A DNA stretch of 64,000 nt. Source: Pseudomonas paraversuta (GTDB lineage: Bacteria > Pseudomonadota > Gammaproteobacteria > Pseudomonadales > Pseudomonadaceae). Within the stretch, counting starts at the first letter, position 1. Each line of letters starts with the position of its first letter. A program made the position numbers and the translations under genes. The notes beneath the pieces are model-generated. The model did no database searches. It saw nothing but the letters and a program-made list of their open reading frames with translations, and was not told where the DNA came from. The stretch covers positions 620,001-684,000 of the forward strand of contig NZ_CAJFCL010000001.1 of assembly GCF_904063065.1 (NCBI RefSeq), in the 5' to 3' direction. Shown here one piece after another: positions 21,371 to 31,332 of this stretch.

Positions 21371-21449
21371 ATCGAGTCAGCCTGGTGGCGATCGGGAGGA
21401 AGATCGTATGCGGAATCAGACGTTTAGTTAGCCAGCGTCAACCCGCAGT

Positions 21450-21923
21450 TTAATCAAATTGCGCACGCATCCAGCAATGATACTCGGCCACTGCAGGCTC
21501 ACCCTCGCGAGGAGCCCAGGGTGCCAGCTCGCCGTCTCCAACCGGCCGATAAGGCCCGGCTTTGCACTCGAACATCAGGCTGTCGTCCTCAAGCACCACC
21601 AGCCCATGAAAAATACCTGCTGGCAGATCGACCCCCAGACTCCCGCCTCCGGCTTGCAATACGCGCTTGTCGAGCACCCGACCTTCTTCATCGAAAATCA
21701 GGACGCCAAGCGTGCCCTTTAGTACCAGCAGGGTCTCAGCCTTGTCGCTGCCCAGGTGCCGGTGCGGCGGAACATAGGTGGAGGGTTGCAGCCCCACCAC
21801 CATGCGATGGCAGGCCTCTTCCATCTGATGCAAGTTGTGATGCTGGCGACCACGGGGGTTGCCGGCAGCTTTCTCTGCCAGGTCGTTGAAGAGCGATTGA
21901 TCGAGAAAGCTGGGGCGGGTCAT
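21450..21923 (-). CDS. WbuC-family cupin metalloprotein
   Basis: A 157 aa single-domain protein with a cupin metal-binding pattern (YVPPHRHLGSDKAETLLVLKG, residues about 49-69) typical of WbuC-type proteins found beside O-antigen and hpt-like loci. The role is not established; some relatives sit in LPS clusters. It is 17 bp downstream of hpt on the same strand and probably co-transcribed. Confidence 0.85.
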   Translation of the reverse strand: MTRPSFLDQSLFNDLAEKAAGNPRGRQHHNLHQMEEACHRMVVGLQPSTYVPPHRHLGSDKAETLLVLKGTLGVLIFDEEGRVLDKRVLQAGGGSLGVDLPAGIFHGLVVLEDDSLMFECKAGPYRPVGDGELAPWAPREGEPAVAEYHCWMRAQFD

Positions 21924-21940
21924 GGTTTCAACGTCCTTTA

Positions 21941-22498
21941 TTACATGTCTTTGACGGCATAAATCCCGGCGGCATTGCGCCAGTATCCCTTGTAGTCCAT
22001 GCCATAACCGAAGAGGTAGCGGTCAATGCATGGCAGACCCGCGTAATTGGCTTTCAGGTCCGGGCGCGCCTTGCGCTGATGGTCCTTGTCGATCAGCACC
22101 GCCGTATGCACCTGACGGGCACCTGCGTGTTTGCAGAACTCGACGATGGCACTCAGGGTGTGACCTTCATCGAGGATGTCATCAATGATCAGAACATGAC
22201 GGTCAATGAACGACACTTCTGGCTTGGCCTTCCAGAACAGATCGCCGCCAGTGGTCTCATTGCGATAGCGCGTCGCGTGCAGGTAAGACGCTTCAAGCGG
22301 GAACTTCAGGTGGGTGAGCAACTTGCCCGCAAAAATCAGGCCGCCATTCATCACACAAAATACTACTGGATTGGTCTCGGCCATTTCGGCCGTGATTTGC
22401 GCGCCAACGCGGGCAATGGCTGCCTCGACTTCAGCTTCGGTGTACAGGCAGTCAGCCTCTCGCATGATTTGACGGATATGCTCGAGATCAGCAGACAT
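21941..22498 (-). CDS. hpt: Hypoxanthine-guanine phosphoribosyltransferase
   Basis: Purine salvage enzyme (185 aa) converting hypoxanthine or guanine plus PRPP to IMP or GMP. The PRPP-binding loop HVLIIDDILDEGHTLSA is at about residues 99-115. The start MSADLEHIRQI at 22498 is preferred to an upstream in-frame start at 22552 because it gives the family N-terminus. Divergent from upp. Confidence 0.95.
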   Translation of the reverse strand: MSADLEHIRQIMREADCLYTEAEVEAAIARVGAQITAEMAETNPVVFCVMNGGLIFAGKLLTHLKFPLEASYLHATRYRNETTGGDLFWKAKPEVSFIDRHVLIIDDILDEGHTLSAIVEFCKHAGARQVHTAVLIDKDHQRKARPDLKANYAGLPCIDRYLFGYGMDYKGYWRNAAGIYAVKDM

Positions 22499-22663
22499 GA
22501 CGCTCTCCAGGGGGGTTGTGCAAGAAAAGCGGGCAAAGGTACGCACCCGCATGGCTCAGATCAAGTATTTATGGACTAACGTGCAGTAATGTTTAGTAGG
22601 ACATCACCCCGTATTAGATTAATCTAGGCCGCTTTTTTTGCCTGCCCACGGAGCCTTTCCCCC

Positions 22664-23302
22664 ATGCCCATTCGCGAGATACGCCACCCGCTGATTCGTC
22701 ACAAGCTCGGCCTTATGCGCCGCGCAGACATTAGCACGAAGAACTTCCGCGAGCTTGCTCAGGAAGTAGGCGCGTTGCTGACCTATGAAGCCACCAAAGA
22801 CCTGACCCTCGAAACCTACGAGATTGAAGGCTGGTGCGGCACTGTTAAAGTTGAAAAAATCGCCGGCAAGAAAATTACCGTCGTCCCGATCCTGCGTGCC
22901 GGCATTGGCATGCTCGAAGGTGTACTGAGCCTGATTCCGGGCGCCAAAGTCAGCGCAGTCGGTGTAGCCCGTAACGAAGAAACCCTTCAGGCCCACACCT
23001 ACCTGGAAAAACTGGTACCGGAAATCAACGAACGTCTGGCGATGATCATCGACCCGATGCTGGCCACCGGTGCATCCATGGTTGCCACCATTGATCTGCT
23101 GAAGAAAGCCGGCTGCAAAGAAATCCGCGCCATGGTGCTGGTTGCCGCGCCAGAAGGCATTGCCACTGTAGAAGCCGCTCACCCGGACGTCGTCATCTAC
23201 ACCGCCTCCATCGATGAGCGTCTGAACGAACACGGTTACATCATTCCTGGCCTGGGCGATGCTGGCGACAAGATCTTCGGCACCAAGCAAAAGGACGCAT
23301 AA
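22664..23302 (+). CDS. upp: Uracil phosphoribosyltransferase
   Basis: Pyrimidine salvage enzyme (212 aa) making UMP from uracil and PRPP. It begins [20 protein letters not shown] and carries the PRPP loop [17 protein letters not shown] (about residues 127-143) and the C-terminal uracil-binding [17 protein letters not shown]. The permease uraA starts 1 bp after its stop codon, forming a two-gene salvage operon. Confidence 0.98.
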   Translation: MPIREIRHPLIRHKLGLMRRADISTKNFRELAQEVGALLTYEATKDLTLETYEIEGWCGTVKVEKIAGKKITVVPILRAGIGMLEGVLSLIPGAKVSAVGVARNEETLQAHTYLEKLVPEINERLAMIIDPMLATGASMVATIDLLKKAGCKEIRAMVLVAAPEGIATVEAAHPDVVIYTASIDERLNEHGYIIPGLGDAGDKIFGTKQKDA

Positions 23303-23303
23303 C

Positions 23304-24578
23304 ATGCAGGACGAGTTCAACGACCCGCTCTGGCGCCAGATCATATCTGGCGCGCAGATGCTCTTCGTGGCCTTTGGCGCGTTGGTCCTGATGCCTTTGA
23401 TTACCGGCCTCGACCCTAACGTCGCGCTGTTCACCGCGGGTCTCGGGACTCTGTTGTTCCAGATCGTGACCCGGCGCCAGGTGCCGGTTTTTCTGGCTTC
23501 AAGCTTTGCGTTCATTACCCCGATCATTCTCGCCAAAGGCCAGTTCGGCCTTGCCGCGACCATGGGCGGCGTGATGGCAGCAGGCTTCGTGTACACCTTC
23601 CTCGGTTTCGCGGTAAAGCTCAAAGGCACCGGTTTTATTGACCGCCTGCTGCCTCCCGTAGTGATTGGTCCGGTGATCATCTCGATTGGTCTGGCAATGG
23701 CCCCGATTGCAGCGCACATGGCCATGGGCCGCGCTGAAGATGGCACCGAGCTGATCCACTACCAGACCGCCATGCTGATCTCGATGCCAGCCCTGCTGAC
23801 CACCCTGATCGTAGCCGTGTTCGGTAAAGGCATTTTCCGCCTGGTGCCGATCATTGCCGGCGTGCTGGTGGGATTCTCGATGGCGTTTTACTTTGGCGTA
23901 GTGGACACGGCCAAGATTGCCGCCGCCCCATGGTTTGCCCTGCCGCACTTCACTGCTCCCGAGTTCAACTGGCAGGCGATTCTGTTTATCGTCCCCGTGG
24001 CCCTGGCCCCGGCCATTGAACACATCGGCGGAGTGATTGCCGTGGGCAGCGTGACCGGCCGCGACTATCTGAAAAAGCCCGGCCTGCATCGCACCCTGTT
24101 CGGTGACGGCATCGCCACCACCGCTGCCGGCCTGCTTGGCGGTCCGCCCAACACCACCTACGCCGAAGTGACCGGCGCAGTGATGCTGACCAAGAACTAC
24201 AACCCGAAAATAATGACCTGGGCGGCGATTTTCGCCATTAGCCTGGCATTTGTCGGCAAGTTCGGCGCACTGCTGCAAAGCATTCCAGTGCCGGTGATGG
24301 GCGGGATTCTATGCCTGTTGTTCGGTTCAATTGCTGCGGTCGGGATGAACACCCTGATTCGCCATCAGGTCGATCTGAGCGAAGCCCGCAACCTGGTGAT
24401 TGTTTCGGTGACCCTGGTGTTCGGTATCGGCGGAGTGCTGATTGGCACCGGCATGGGCCCGGAAGACTTCGGCCTCAAGGGCATCGCCCTGTGTGCCATC
24501 GTCGCCATTGCGCTGAATCTGTTGTTGCCGGGCAATGACAGCTGGAAACACAAGAAAGGTGACGGGCCGGTTATCTAA
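23304..24578 (+). CDS. uraA: Uracil permease UraA
   Basis: Uracil:proton symporter of the NCS2/NAT family in the inner membrane; 424 aa from the ATG at 23304. The first helix is near GAQMLFVAFGALVLMPLITG. The NAT signature around GDGIATTAAGLLGGPPNTTYAE and the acidic substrate-binding helix (VALAPAIEHIGG) are visible. The start one base after upp indicates a coupled operon. Confidence 0.96.
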   Translation: MQDEFNDPLWRQIISGAQMLFVAFGALVLMPLITGLDPNVALFTAGLGTLLFQIVTRRQVPVFLASSFAFITPIILAKGQFGLAATMGGVMAAGFVYTFLGFAVKLKGTGFIDRLLPPVVIGPVIISIGLAMAPIAAHMAMGRAEDGTELIHYQTAMLISMPALLTTLIVAVFGKGIFRLVPIIAGVLVGFSMAFYFGVVDTAKIAAAPWFALPHFTAPEFNWQAILFIVPVALAPAIEHIGGVIAVGSVTGRDYLKKPGLHRTLFGDGIATTAAGLLGGPPNTTYAEVTGAVMLTKNYNPKIMTWAAIFAISLAFVGKFGALLQSIPVPVMGGILCLLFGSIAAVGMNTLIRHQVDLSEARNLVIVSVTLVFGIGGVLIGTGMGPEDFGLKGIALCAIVAIALNLLLPGNDSWKHKKGDGPVI

Positions 24579-24600
24579 ATCGGCAAGTCCCCCAGGATCC

Positions 24601-24630
24601 TGTGGAAGCCTGGCCTGCCAGGCTTCCACA
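24601..24630. terminator. Bidirectional hairpin between uraA and hemH
   Basis: TGTGGAAGCCTGGC (24601-24614) and its exact reverse complement (24617-24630) make a perfect 14-bp stem with a 2-base centre. It lies between convergent genes, so it can end both transcripts, though no T tract is present. Confidence 0.7.
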
Positions 24631-24650
24631 AGGTATCTGCAAGCGGAGTT

Positions 24651-25676
24651 TTACAGCGCCAGCGGCGCCCGCTCACACAAGGTATTCAACGCTGCCGCCC
24701 ACTCAGGGTTGTCATTCAGGCACGGTACCAGCACCAGCTCCTCGCCCCCCGCCGCAATAAACTGCTCGCGACCGCGATCGCCGATTTCTTCCAGCGTTTC
24801 AATGCAATCCGCCACAAACGCCGGGCACATGACCAGAATCTTCTTCACTCCGTCTTTGGCCAGAGCGTCCAGCCGTGCCTCGGTATAGGGTTCGATCCAC
24901 TTGGCCCGGCCCAGTCGGGACTGGAACGCCACCGACCATTTGCCCGCCGGCAACCCCGCGCGATCGGCAAACTCCTGGGCCGTACGCAAGCACTGCGCCC
25001 GGTAGCAGGTTGCCAATACTGCCGGCGAAGCATTCTGGCAGCAGTCAGCATTTTTGAAGCAGTGATTACCGGTCGGATCGAGTTTATGCAGATGGCGCTC
25101 GGGCAAACCGTGAAAACTGAGCAGTAAATGATCGTAATCCTGCTCCAGATGCGGCCGGGTACTCGCCACCAATGCGTCTAGGTATTCGGGCTGATCGTAA
25201 AACGGCTGCACGATGGAGAGTTGAATGCCCAGCTTTGCGGCTTTGATCACCCGCTTGGCTTCTGCAATCACGGTGGTGACCGTACTGTCGGCAAACTGTG
25301 GATACAACGGTGCCAGGGTGACCTTGTGAATGCCCTTGGCCGCCAGACGTGTGAGCACGGTTTCAATGGACGGTTCGCCATAGCGCATTGCCAGTTCTAC
25401 CGGCCCCTTGGTCCACTCCTTGCTCATCGCCTGCTGCAGGCGACGGCTGAGCACCACCAGCGGCGAGCCTTCATCCCACCAGATGGAGGCATAGGCATGG
25501 GCCGATTGTTCGGGGCGCTTGACCAGAATCAGTGACACGATCAGGCGGCGCAATGGCCACGGCATGTCGATCACATACGGGTCCATCAGAAACTGGTTCA
25601 GGTAGCTGCGTACATCGGCTACCGAAGTAGACGCGGGCGAACCCAGGTTAACCAGTAATAGTGCGTGCTCGGTCAT
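24651..25676 (-). CDS. hemH: Ferrochelatase HemH
   Basis: Inserts Fe2+ into protoporphyrin IX, the last step of protoheme synthesis. The 341 aa protein starts [27 protein letters not shown] (about residues 178-190) contains the catalytic His, and the C-terminal [20 protein letters not shown] contains the conserved Glu residues. It is 13 bp from the oxidoreductase gene upstream on the same strand. Confidence 0.97.
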   Translation of the reverse strand: MTEHALLLVNLGSPASTSVADVRSYLNQFLMDPYVIDMPWPLRRLIVSLILVKRPEQSAHAYASIWWDEGSPLVVLSRRLQQAMSKEWTKGPVELAMRYGEPSIETVLTRLAAKGIHKVTLAPLYPQFADSTVTTVIAEAKRVIKAAKLGIQLSIVQPFYDQPEYLDALVASTRPHLEQDYDHLLLSFHGLPERHLHKLDPTGNHCFKNADCCQNASPAVLATCYRAQCLRTAQEFADRAGLPAGKWSVAFQSRLGRAKWIEPYTEARLDALAKDGVKKILVMCPAFVADCIETLEEIGDRGREQFIAAGGEELVLVPCLNDNPEWAAALNTLCERAPLAL

Positions 25677-25689
25677 GCAACATCCTATT

Positions 25690-26592
25690 TCAGAGGCGGG
25701 CGGACAGATCATCCAGGGCCGCACGCAAATCGGTGAACTGAAAAGTGAAACCGGCTGCCAGCAATTTGGCCGGCGTGGCCCGTTGGCCGCCCAGCAATAA
25801 CTGTGACAATTCGCCCAGACCAACGCGCAAGGCAAAGGCGGGAACGGGAATGAACGCCGGACGGTGCAACACGCTGCCCAGGGTTTTGGCGAACTCAAGG
25901 TTGCGTACCGGATGCGGCGCGCAGGCATTATAAGGACCCGACGCGGCATTCTCATGCACAAGAAAATCAATCAGGGCAATTTGGTCATTGATATGAATCC
26001 ATGGCATCCATTGCCGACCATTACCTATCGGCCCGCCCAACGCCAGTTTGAAAGGCAATAACAGGCGCGACAAAAAGCCGCCCTCGGCCGCCAGCACCAG
26101 GCCGGTACGCACCAGCACCACACGAATGCCCAAGGCCTGTGCGCGTTGCGCGGTTTCCTCCCAGGCAATACACAAATGGCTGGCGAAGTCTTCGCTCACC
26201 GGAGGCGACTCTTCGGTCAACTCGCGCTCACCCCCATCGCCATACCAGCCCACTGCCGAACCGGACACCAGCACCGACGGTTTTTGTTCGCGGCTGGCCA
26301 GCCAGGTCACCAGGGTTTCCGTCAGCGTAATCCGGCTGCCCCACAACAACGCCTTGCGCTTGCGTGTCCATGGCCGATCGGCAATCGGCGCGCCGGCAAG
26401 GTTGATCAGCGCATCAATCGGCTCCTGGCCAAGTTCTTCAAGTGTGGCGACGCCTCTTACGCCGGCACCGCACAATTCGCTCACGCGATCAGGGCGACGA
26501 CTCCACACGCTCAGGCGATGACCTTGCGCCAGCCAGTGACGGCAAAGCTGGCGCCCGATCAAGCCTGTACCGCCGGTCAGCAAAATGTGCAT
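25690..26592 (-). CDS. TIGR01777-family NAD(P)-binding epimerase-like protein
   Basis: A 300 aa extended short-chain dehydrogenase-like protein (YfcH family). The N-terminal nucleotide-binding motif [11 protein letters not shown] is at residues 6-16. [16 protein letters not shown] contains a YG(D)-type active-site region, and a C-terminal DUF1731 domain is present ([15 protein letters not shown] onwards). The substrate is unknown. Probably the first gene of a two-gene unit with hemH; divergent from the renalase gene. Confidence 0.9.
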   Translation of the reverse strand: MHILLTGGTGLIGRQLCRHWLAQGHRLSVWSRRPDRVSELCGAGVRGVATLEELGQEPIDALINLAGAPIADRPWTRKRKALLWGSRITLTETLVTWLASREQKPSVLVSGSAVGWYGDGGERELTEESPPVSEDFASHLCIAWEETAQRAQALGIRVVLVRTGLVLAAEGGFLSRLLLPFKLALGGPIGNGRQWMPWIHINDQIALIDFLVHENAASGPYNACAPHPVRNLEFAKTLGSVLHRPAFIPVPAFALRVGLGELSQLLLGGQRATPAKLLAAGFTFQFTDLRAALDDLSARL

Positions 26593-26715
26593 GAGTTGAT
26601 CCTCGCTGGGAGTTTTATCGGGTGCACTGGTCTATTTTTAAAGAAATTCCCATTTCTTCGGGCCGCATGCTTCATAAAGAATAGGCTAGGCTGGCCCGGC
26701 AAGCGCACTAAAACT

Positions 26716-26739
26716 TATACTAATAAATTAATTTGTACA
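26716..26739 (+). promoter_or_regulatory. Candidate class II LitR operator before the renalase gene
   Basis: TATACT-N12-TGTACA matches, with one mismatch in the first half, the T(G/A)TACA-N12-TGTACA pattern I recall for light-responsive class II LitR promoters in P. putida. It lies in the 205-bp gap between the divergent TIGR01777 gene and the renalase gene. The AT-rich spacer suits a promoter. Weaker than the two copies at 27873-27946. Confidence 0.5.
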
Positions 26740-26758
26740 GATATTGGCGGCATCGTAG

Positions 26759-27784
<1,026 letters not shown>

Positions 27785-27807
27785 AGCCCAGGGCAGGCGT
27801 ATAGCCT

Positions 27808-27858
27808 CTGTAAGAGCGAGCTTGCTGGCGATCTTTTAAAAACGGCTCGCTCCTGTAG
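27808..27858. repeat. REP-like inverted repeat
   Basis: CTGTAAGAGCGAGCTTGCTGGCGAT (27808-27832 in full) faces GGCTCGCTCCTGTAG (27844-27858). It is the GAGCGAGCTTG type of Pseudomonas REP, related to 36301-36370. A lone half-unit also lies at about 35896-35920. Confidence 0.75.
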
Positions 27859-27872
27859 AAGCCCCAAATACT

Positions 27873-27896
27873 TGTACAAGATAATTGACTTGTACA
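27873..27896 (+). promoter_or_regulatory. LitR-type operator O1 (TGTACA-N12-TGTACA)
   Basis: Exact TGTACA at 27873-27878 and 27891-27896, separated by 12 bp. It covers the predicted -35 element, so bound regulator would block RNA polymerase. It matches the pattern recalled for class II LitR sites. Confidence 0.75.
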
Positions 27897-27912
27897 AGGC
27901 AAAGCCTAAGAT
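27885..27912 (+). promoter_or_regulatory. Predicted sigma-70 promoter of the photolyase operon
   Basis: TTGACT (27885-27890) and TAAGAT (27907-27912) with a 16-bp spacer. The start of transcription would be near 27919, about 50 bp before the first gene. Confidence 0.65.
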
Positions 27913-27922
27913 GAAACCAGGT

Positions 27923-27946
27923 TGTACATCGCTACAAAGATGTACA
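27923..27946 (+). promoter_or_regulatory. LitR-type operator O2 (TGTACA-N12-TGTACA)
   Basis: Exact TGTACA at 27923-27928 and 27941-27946, again 12 bp apart and exactly 50 bp downstream of O1. It lies just after the predicted start of transcription. The five-turn spacing puts O1 and O2 on the same DNA face, which would favour cooperative repression. Confidence 0.75.
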
Positions 27947-27969
27947 AGTAATTCCTGGAGGTTCATCCC

Positions 27970-28938
27970 ATGGTCAGCGCCGTCTCAGCCCGCGACAAAC
28001 CGAAAATCGCCATCAGTGCCTGCCTGCTGGGCGCCGAAGTTCGCTTCAACGGCGGGCATAAGGCTTCGCAACTGTGCAGCCAGGCCCTGAGTGAGTATTT
28101 CGAGTTCGTCCCGCTGTGCCCCGAAGTCGCCATCGGGCTGGGCATTCCGCGCCAGCCCATTCGCCTGATCGGCGACCCTGCCCAACCCCAAGCCGTAGGC
28201 AGTGTCGACAGCGCTATGGACGTAACCCGGCCACTGCACGATTACGCTGTGGCCATGGCCGCAACGCACACAGACATTTGCGGCTACATCTTTATGCAAA
28301 AGTCGCCGTCTTGCGGACTCGAGCGAGTCAAGGTCTATCAGGACGGTGGACGCCCCGCAGAGTTGAGAGGACGGGGGATTTACGCACAAGCGTTTTGCGC
28401 CGCGCACCCGGACTTGCCGGTTGAAGAAGAAGGCCGCCTCAACGACCCGGTATTGCGTGAAAACTTTCTGACCCGGGTTTACGCCTATAGCGCCTGGCAA
28501 CAGTTGCTCGAAGACGGCATCACCCGCCGCTCCCTGACCGAGTTTCATGCCCGCTATAAATACCAGCTTATGGCCCACCACCCCGAACAGTACAAAACCC
28601 TGGGCAACATGCTCGGGAGCCTGGGCAAGGGCGACCCTCGCGAAATTGCCCCGCAGTATTTCAGCGAGTTGATGAAAGCCCTGAAAAAATGCGCCACGCG
28701 CCGCACTCACACCAATGTGCTGCAACACATCAGCGGCTATCTCAAACAGTCCCTCAGCCGCGAAGACAAGCAAGAAATGCAGTACCTGATTGGCCAGTAC
28801 CTGCACGGCATTGTGCCGTTGGTGGTGCCGCTGACACTGCTCAAGCATCATTTTCGCCAGCATCCGGATCCCTATATCTCGCGGCAGGTGTACCTGCAAC
28901 CGCACCCGGAAAACCTCAGCCTGCGCAATGCGATCTGA
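27970..28938 (+). CDS. DUF523 and DUF1722 domain protein (YbgA-like fusion)
   Basis: A 322 aa protein with N-terminal DUF523 (KIAISACLLGAEVRFNGGHK to about residue 155, with conserved Cys residues including QKSPSCGLERVKVY) and C-terminal DUF1722 (about 190-310, RYKYQLMAHHPEQYKTLGNM). DUF1722 proteins often sit beside photolyase genes, as E. coli ybgA does with phr. The molecular role is unknown. First gene of the operon, directly after the O1/O2 promoter; the regulator gene starts 2 bp after its stop. Confidence 0.92.
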   Translation: MVSAVSARDKPKIAISACLLGAEVRFNGGHKASQLCSQALSEYFEFVPLCPEVAIGLGIPRQPIRLIGDPAQPQAVGSVDSAMDVTRPLHDYAVAMAATHTDICGYIFMQKSPSCGLERVKVYQDGGRPAELRGRGIYAQAFCAAHPDLPVEEEGRLNDPVLRENFLTRVYAYSAWQQLLEDGITRRSLTEFHARYKYQLMAHHPEQYKTLGNMLGSLGKGDPREIAPQYFSELMKALKKCATRRTHTNVLQHISGYLKQSLSREDKQEMQYLIGQYLHGIVPLVVPLTLLKHHFRQHPDPYISRQVYLQPHPENLSLRNAI

Positions 28939-28940
28939 CC

Positions 28941-29876
28941 ATGAATCAGGACCTTTCGCAGACCAGCTCTGCCGCACCCGACTACAACCAGGCCCTGGCC
29001 GAAGGCTGGCTACCGATACGCGAAGTGGCGCGCATCACGGGGGTCAATGCCGTGACCCTGCGCGCCTGGGAGCGGCGTTATGGCCTGATCGTCCCGCACC
29101 GCACCGCCAAAGGTCATCGCCTGTTCTCAGCCGCCCATATCCAGAGAATCCAGCACATTCTGACCTGGCTCAATCGCGGGGTGTCGGTCAGCCAGGTCAA
29201 GCCACTGCTCGACCTGGCCCCGAGCCACCGCGAACCCGTCGACAACGACTGGCTGGCATGGAGCCAGGCCCTGACGCTGGCGATCACTGAGCTGGCCGGG
29301 CGCAGACTGGACGACAACTTCAATCAGGTCATGTCGCTGTATCCGGCCCACACCCTTTGCGAACAGCTGCTGATCCCGCTGTTGAGCGAGCTGGAACAAC
29401 GCTGGCAGGGCCAGTTCGGGGCACAACTGGAGCGAGTGTTTTTCAGCTCCTGGCTACGCAGCAAGCTGGGCGCCCGTATCTACCACAACAATCGCTCACT
29501 CAAAGGCAAGCCCATCCTGCTGATCAACCATTCACCCCAGCCTTTCGAAGCCCAGCTGTGGCTCACCGCCTGGCTGGTCAGCAGCAGCCACTGCCCGGTT
29601 GAAGTCTTCGACGCGCCCCTGCCCGGCGGTGAACTGGCATTGGCGGTGGAACGCCTCAAATCACCCGCCGTGGTTCTCTATTCGAGCCAGACCCTGAACC
29701 CCCAGCAACTGCCAAAGCTACTGAAGGGCATTGACTGCCCGATCCTGATTGCCGGACCGACGGTATGCATCCATAGCGCCGAGCTGGCCGTAAGTACTAC
29801 TGAAATCGCAGGATTGTCTCTTGCTCGCGATCCCCTTGAAGCCCATCAACGGCTCAGCCAGCTCGGACTGTTCTAG
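28941..29876 (+). CDS. MerR-type light-response regulator (class II LitR-like)
   Basis: A 311 aa regulator. The N-terminal MerR helix-turn-helix is at residues about 17-85 (LPIREVARITGVNAVTLRAW, then ERRYGL and GHRLFSAAHI). A C-terminal domain with the CarH/LitR B12-binding layout follows. At the E/DxHxxG cobalamin position it has PQPFEAQL, so the His ligand is missing. This fits class II LitR (PplR-type) regulators, which do not bind B12 and need a separate light input. It lies inside the operon it probably represses. An MlrA-like role is the alternative. Confidence 0.88.
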   Translation: MNQDLSQTSSAAPDYNQALAEGWLPIREVARITGVNAVTLRAWERRYGLIVPHRTAKGHRLFSAAHIQRIQHILTWLNRGVSVSQVKPLLDLAPSHREPVDNDWLAWSQALTLAITELAGRRLDDNFNQVMSLYPAHTLCEQLLIPLLSELEQRWQGQFGAQLERVFFSSWLRSKLGARIYHNNRSLKGKPILLINHSPQPFEAQLWLTAWLVSSSHCPVEVFDAPLPGGELALAVERLKSPAVVLYSSQTLNPQQLPKLLKGIDCPILIAGPTVCIHSAELAVSTTEIAGLSLARDPLEAHQRLSQLGLF

Positions 29877-29886
29877 AGGAATAAAC

Positions 29887-31332
29887 ATGCAACTGATCTG
29901 GCTGCGCAGCGACTTGCGCCAAAACGACAACACCGCCCTGAGCGCCGCAGCTGAACGCGGCCCCACTGTGGCCGTGTATCTCATCAGCCCCGAGCAATGG
30001 CTGGCCCATGACGACGCGCCGTGCAAAGTCGATTTTTGGCTGCGTAATCTGAGCGTCCTGAGCGACAGCCTCGAGCAACTGAATATCCCGTTACTGATTC
30101 GCAGCGCGCCCGCCTGGGACCAGGCCCCCGCGGTGCTGGTTGAACTGTGCCAACAGTTGGGCATTGAGGACGTGCATGTAAATGATGAATACGGCATCCA
30201 TGAAACCCGGCGCGATCAAGCCGTCGCCCGTGCCCTCGACGCCAAGGGCATCGGCTTTCATCGTCACCTCGACCAACTGCTGTTTCAACCCGGCAGTGTG
30301 CTGACCAAAACCGGGACCTACTTTCAGGTGTTCAGCCAGTTCCGCAAGGTTTGCTATGAGCGCCTGCACACGGGACTGCCGCCCATAGTGGCCACACCCC
30401 GGCCCCAGGCGCAGCTGACCATTGCCCGGGATGCGATTGCTCAATCTGTTAGCGGCTTTGCGCCGCCCGACGAAACCCTGCGCGCACTCTGGCCGGCCGG
30501 GGAAGACGAAGCCCGGCAGCGCCTGGCACGCTTCGCCGACGAGCAAATCCACTACTACAAAGAAGAGCGCGACTTGCCCGCCAAACCTGGCACCAGCCAG
30601 CTTTCGCCCTACCTGGCAGCAGGCGTTATCTCACCCCGCCAATGCCTGCATGCAGCACTGCTCAGCAACAACGGCGAATTTGAAAGCGGCAGTGTCGGCT
30701 GCGCGACCTGGATCAGCGAACTGATCTGGCGCGAGTTCTATAAACATATTCTGGTGGGTTACCCACGGGTTTCCCGGCATCGCGCATTCAGAGCCGACAC
30801 CGAGTTCTTGCCCTGGCGTGATGCCCCACAAGAACTGGCGGCATGGAAAGAGGGGCGCACCGGTATCCCGATCATCGACGCGGCCATTCGCCAACTGCTG
30901 GCAACCGGCTGGATGCACAACCGCCTGCGGATGGTGGTGGCAATGTTCCTGACCAAGAACCTGTTGATCGACTGGCGCGAGGGTGAGCGCTTCTTTATGC
31001 AGCACTTGATTGATGGCGATCTGGCAGCCAACAACGGCGGCTGGCAGTGGAGCTCATCCACCGGGACCGATTCGGTGCCCTACTTCAGAATTTTCAACCC
31101 CTTGAGTCAGTCCGAGCGCTTCGACCCCGAAGGTCGCTTCATCAAGCACTGGCTGCCAGAACTTGCGACGCTGAATAAAAAAGAGATTCATAACCCGGCC
31201 ATTGCCGGCGGCCTGTTTGGGGTTGCAGATTATCCGCGGCCAATTGTCGACTTGAAACACAGTCGCGAACGGGCCCTCAGCGCGTTCAAGAATCTGCCGT
31301 CGCGCCAGCTTTACGAGGTGTGCGATGGCTGA
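29887..31332 (+). CDS. phrB: Deoxyribodipyrimidine photolyase
   Basis: Class I CPD photolyase (481 aa) that splits UV-induced cyclobutane dimers with blue light. The N-terminal antenna Rossmann domain starts MQLIWLRSDLRQNDNTAL. The C-terminal FAD domain has WISELIWREFYKHI, then NRLRMVVAMFLTKNLLIDW, then NNGGWQWSSSTGTD, holding the FAD- and DNA-binding residues and tryptophans of the electron chain. It starts 10 bp after the regulator gene and overlaps the next gene by 8 bp. Confidence 0.97.
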   Translation: MQLIWLRSDLRQNDNTALSAAAERGPTVAVYLISPEQWLAHDDAPCKVDFWLRNLSVLSDSLEQLNIPLLIRSAPAWDQAPAVLVELCQQLGIEDVHVNDEYGIHETRRDQAVARALDAKGIGFHRHLDQLLFQPGSVLTKTGTYFQVFSQFRKVCYERLHTGLPPIVATPRPQAQLTIARDAIAQSVSGFAPPDETLRALWPAGEDEARQRLARFADEQIHYYKEERDLPAKPGTSQLSPYLAAGVISPRQCLHAALLSNNGEFESGSVGCATWISELIWREFYKHILVGYPRVSRHRAFRADTEFLPWRDAPQELAAWKEGRTGIPIIDAAIRQLLATGWMHNRLRMVVAMFLTKNLLIDWREGERFFMQHLIDGDLAANNGGWQWSSSTGTDSVPYFRIFNPLSQSERFDPEGRFIKHWLPELATLNKKEIHNPAIAGGLFGVADYPRPIVDLKHSRERALSAFKNLPSRQLYEVCDG

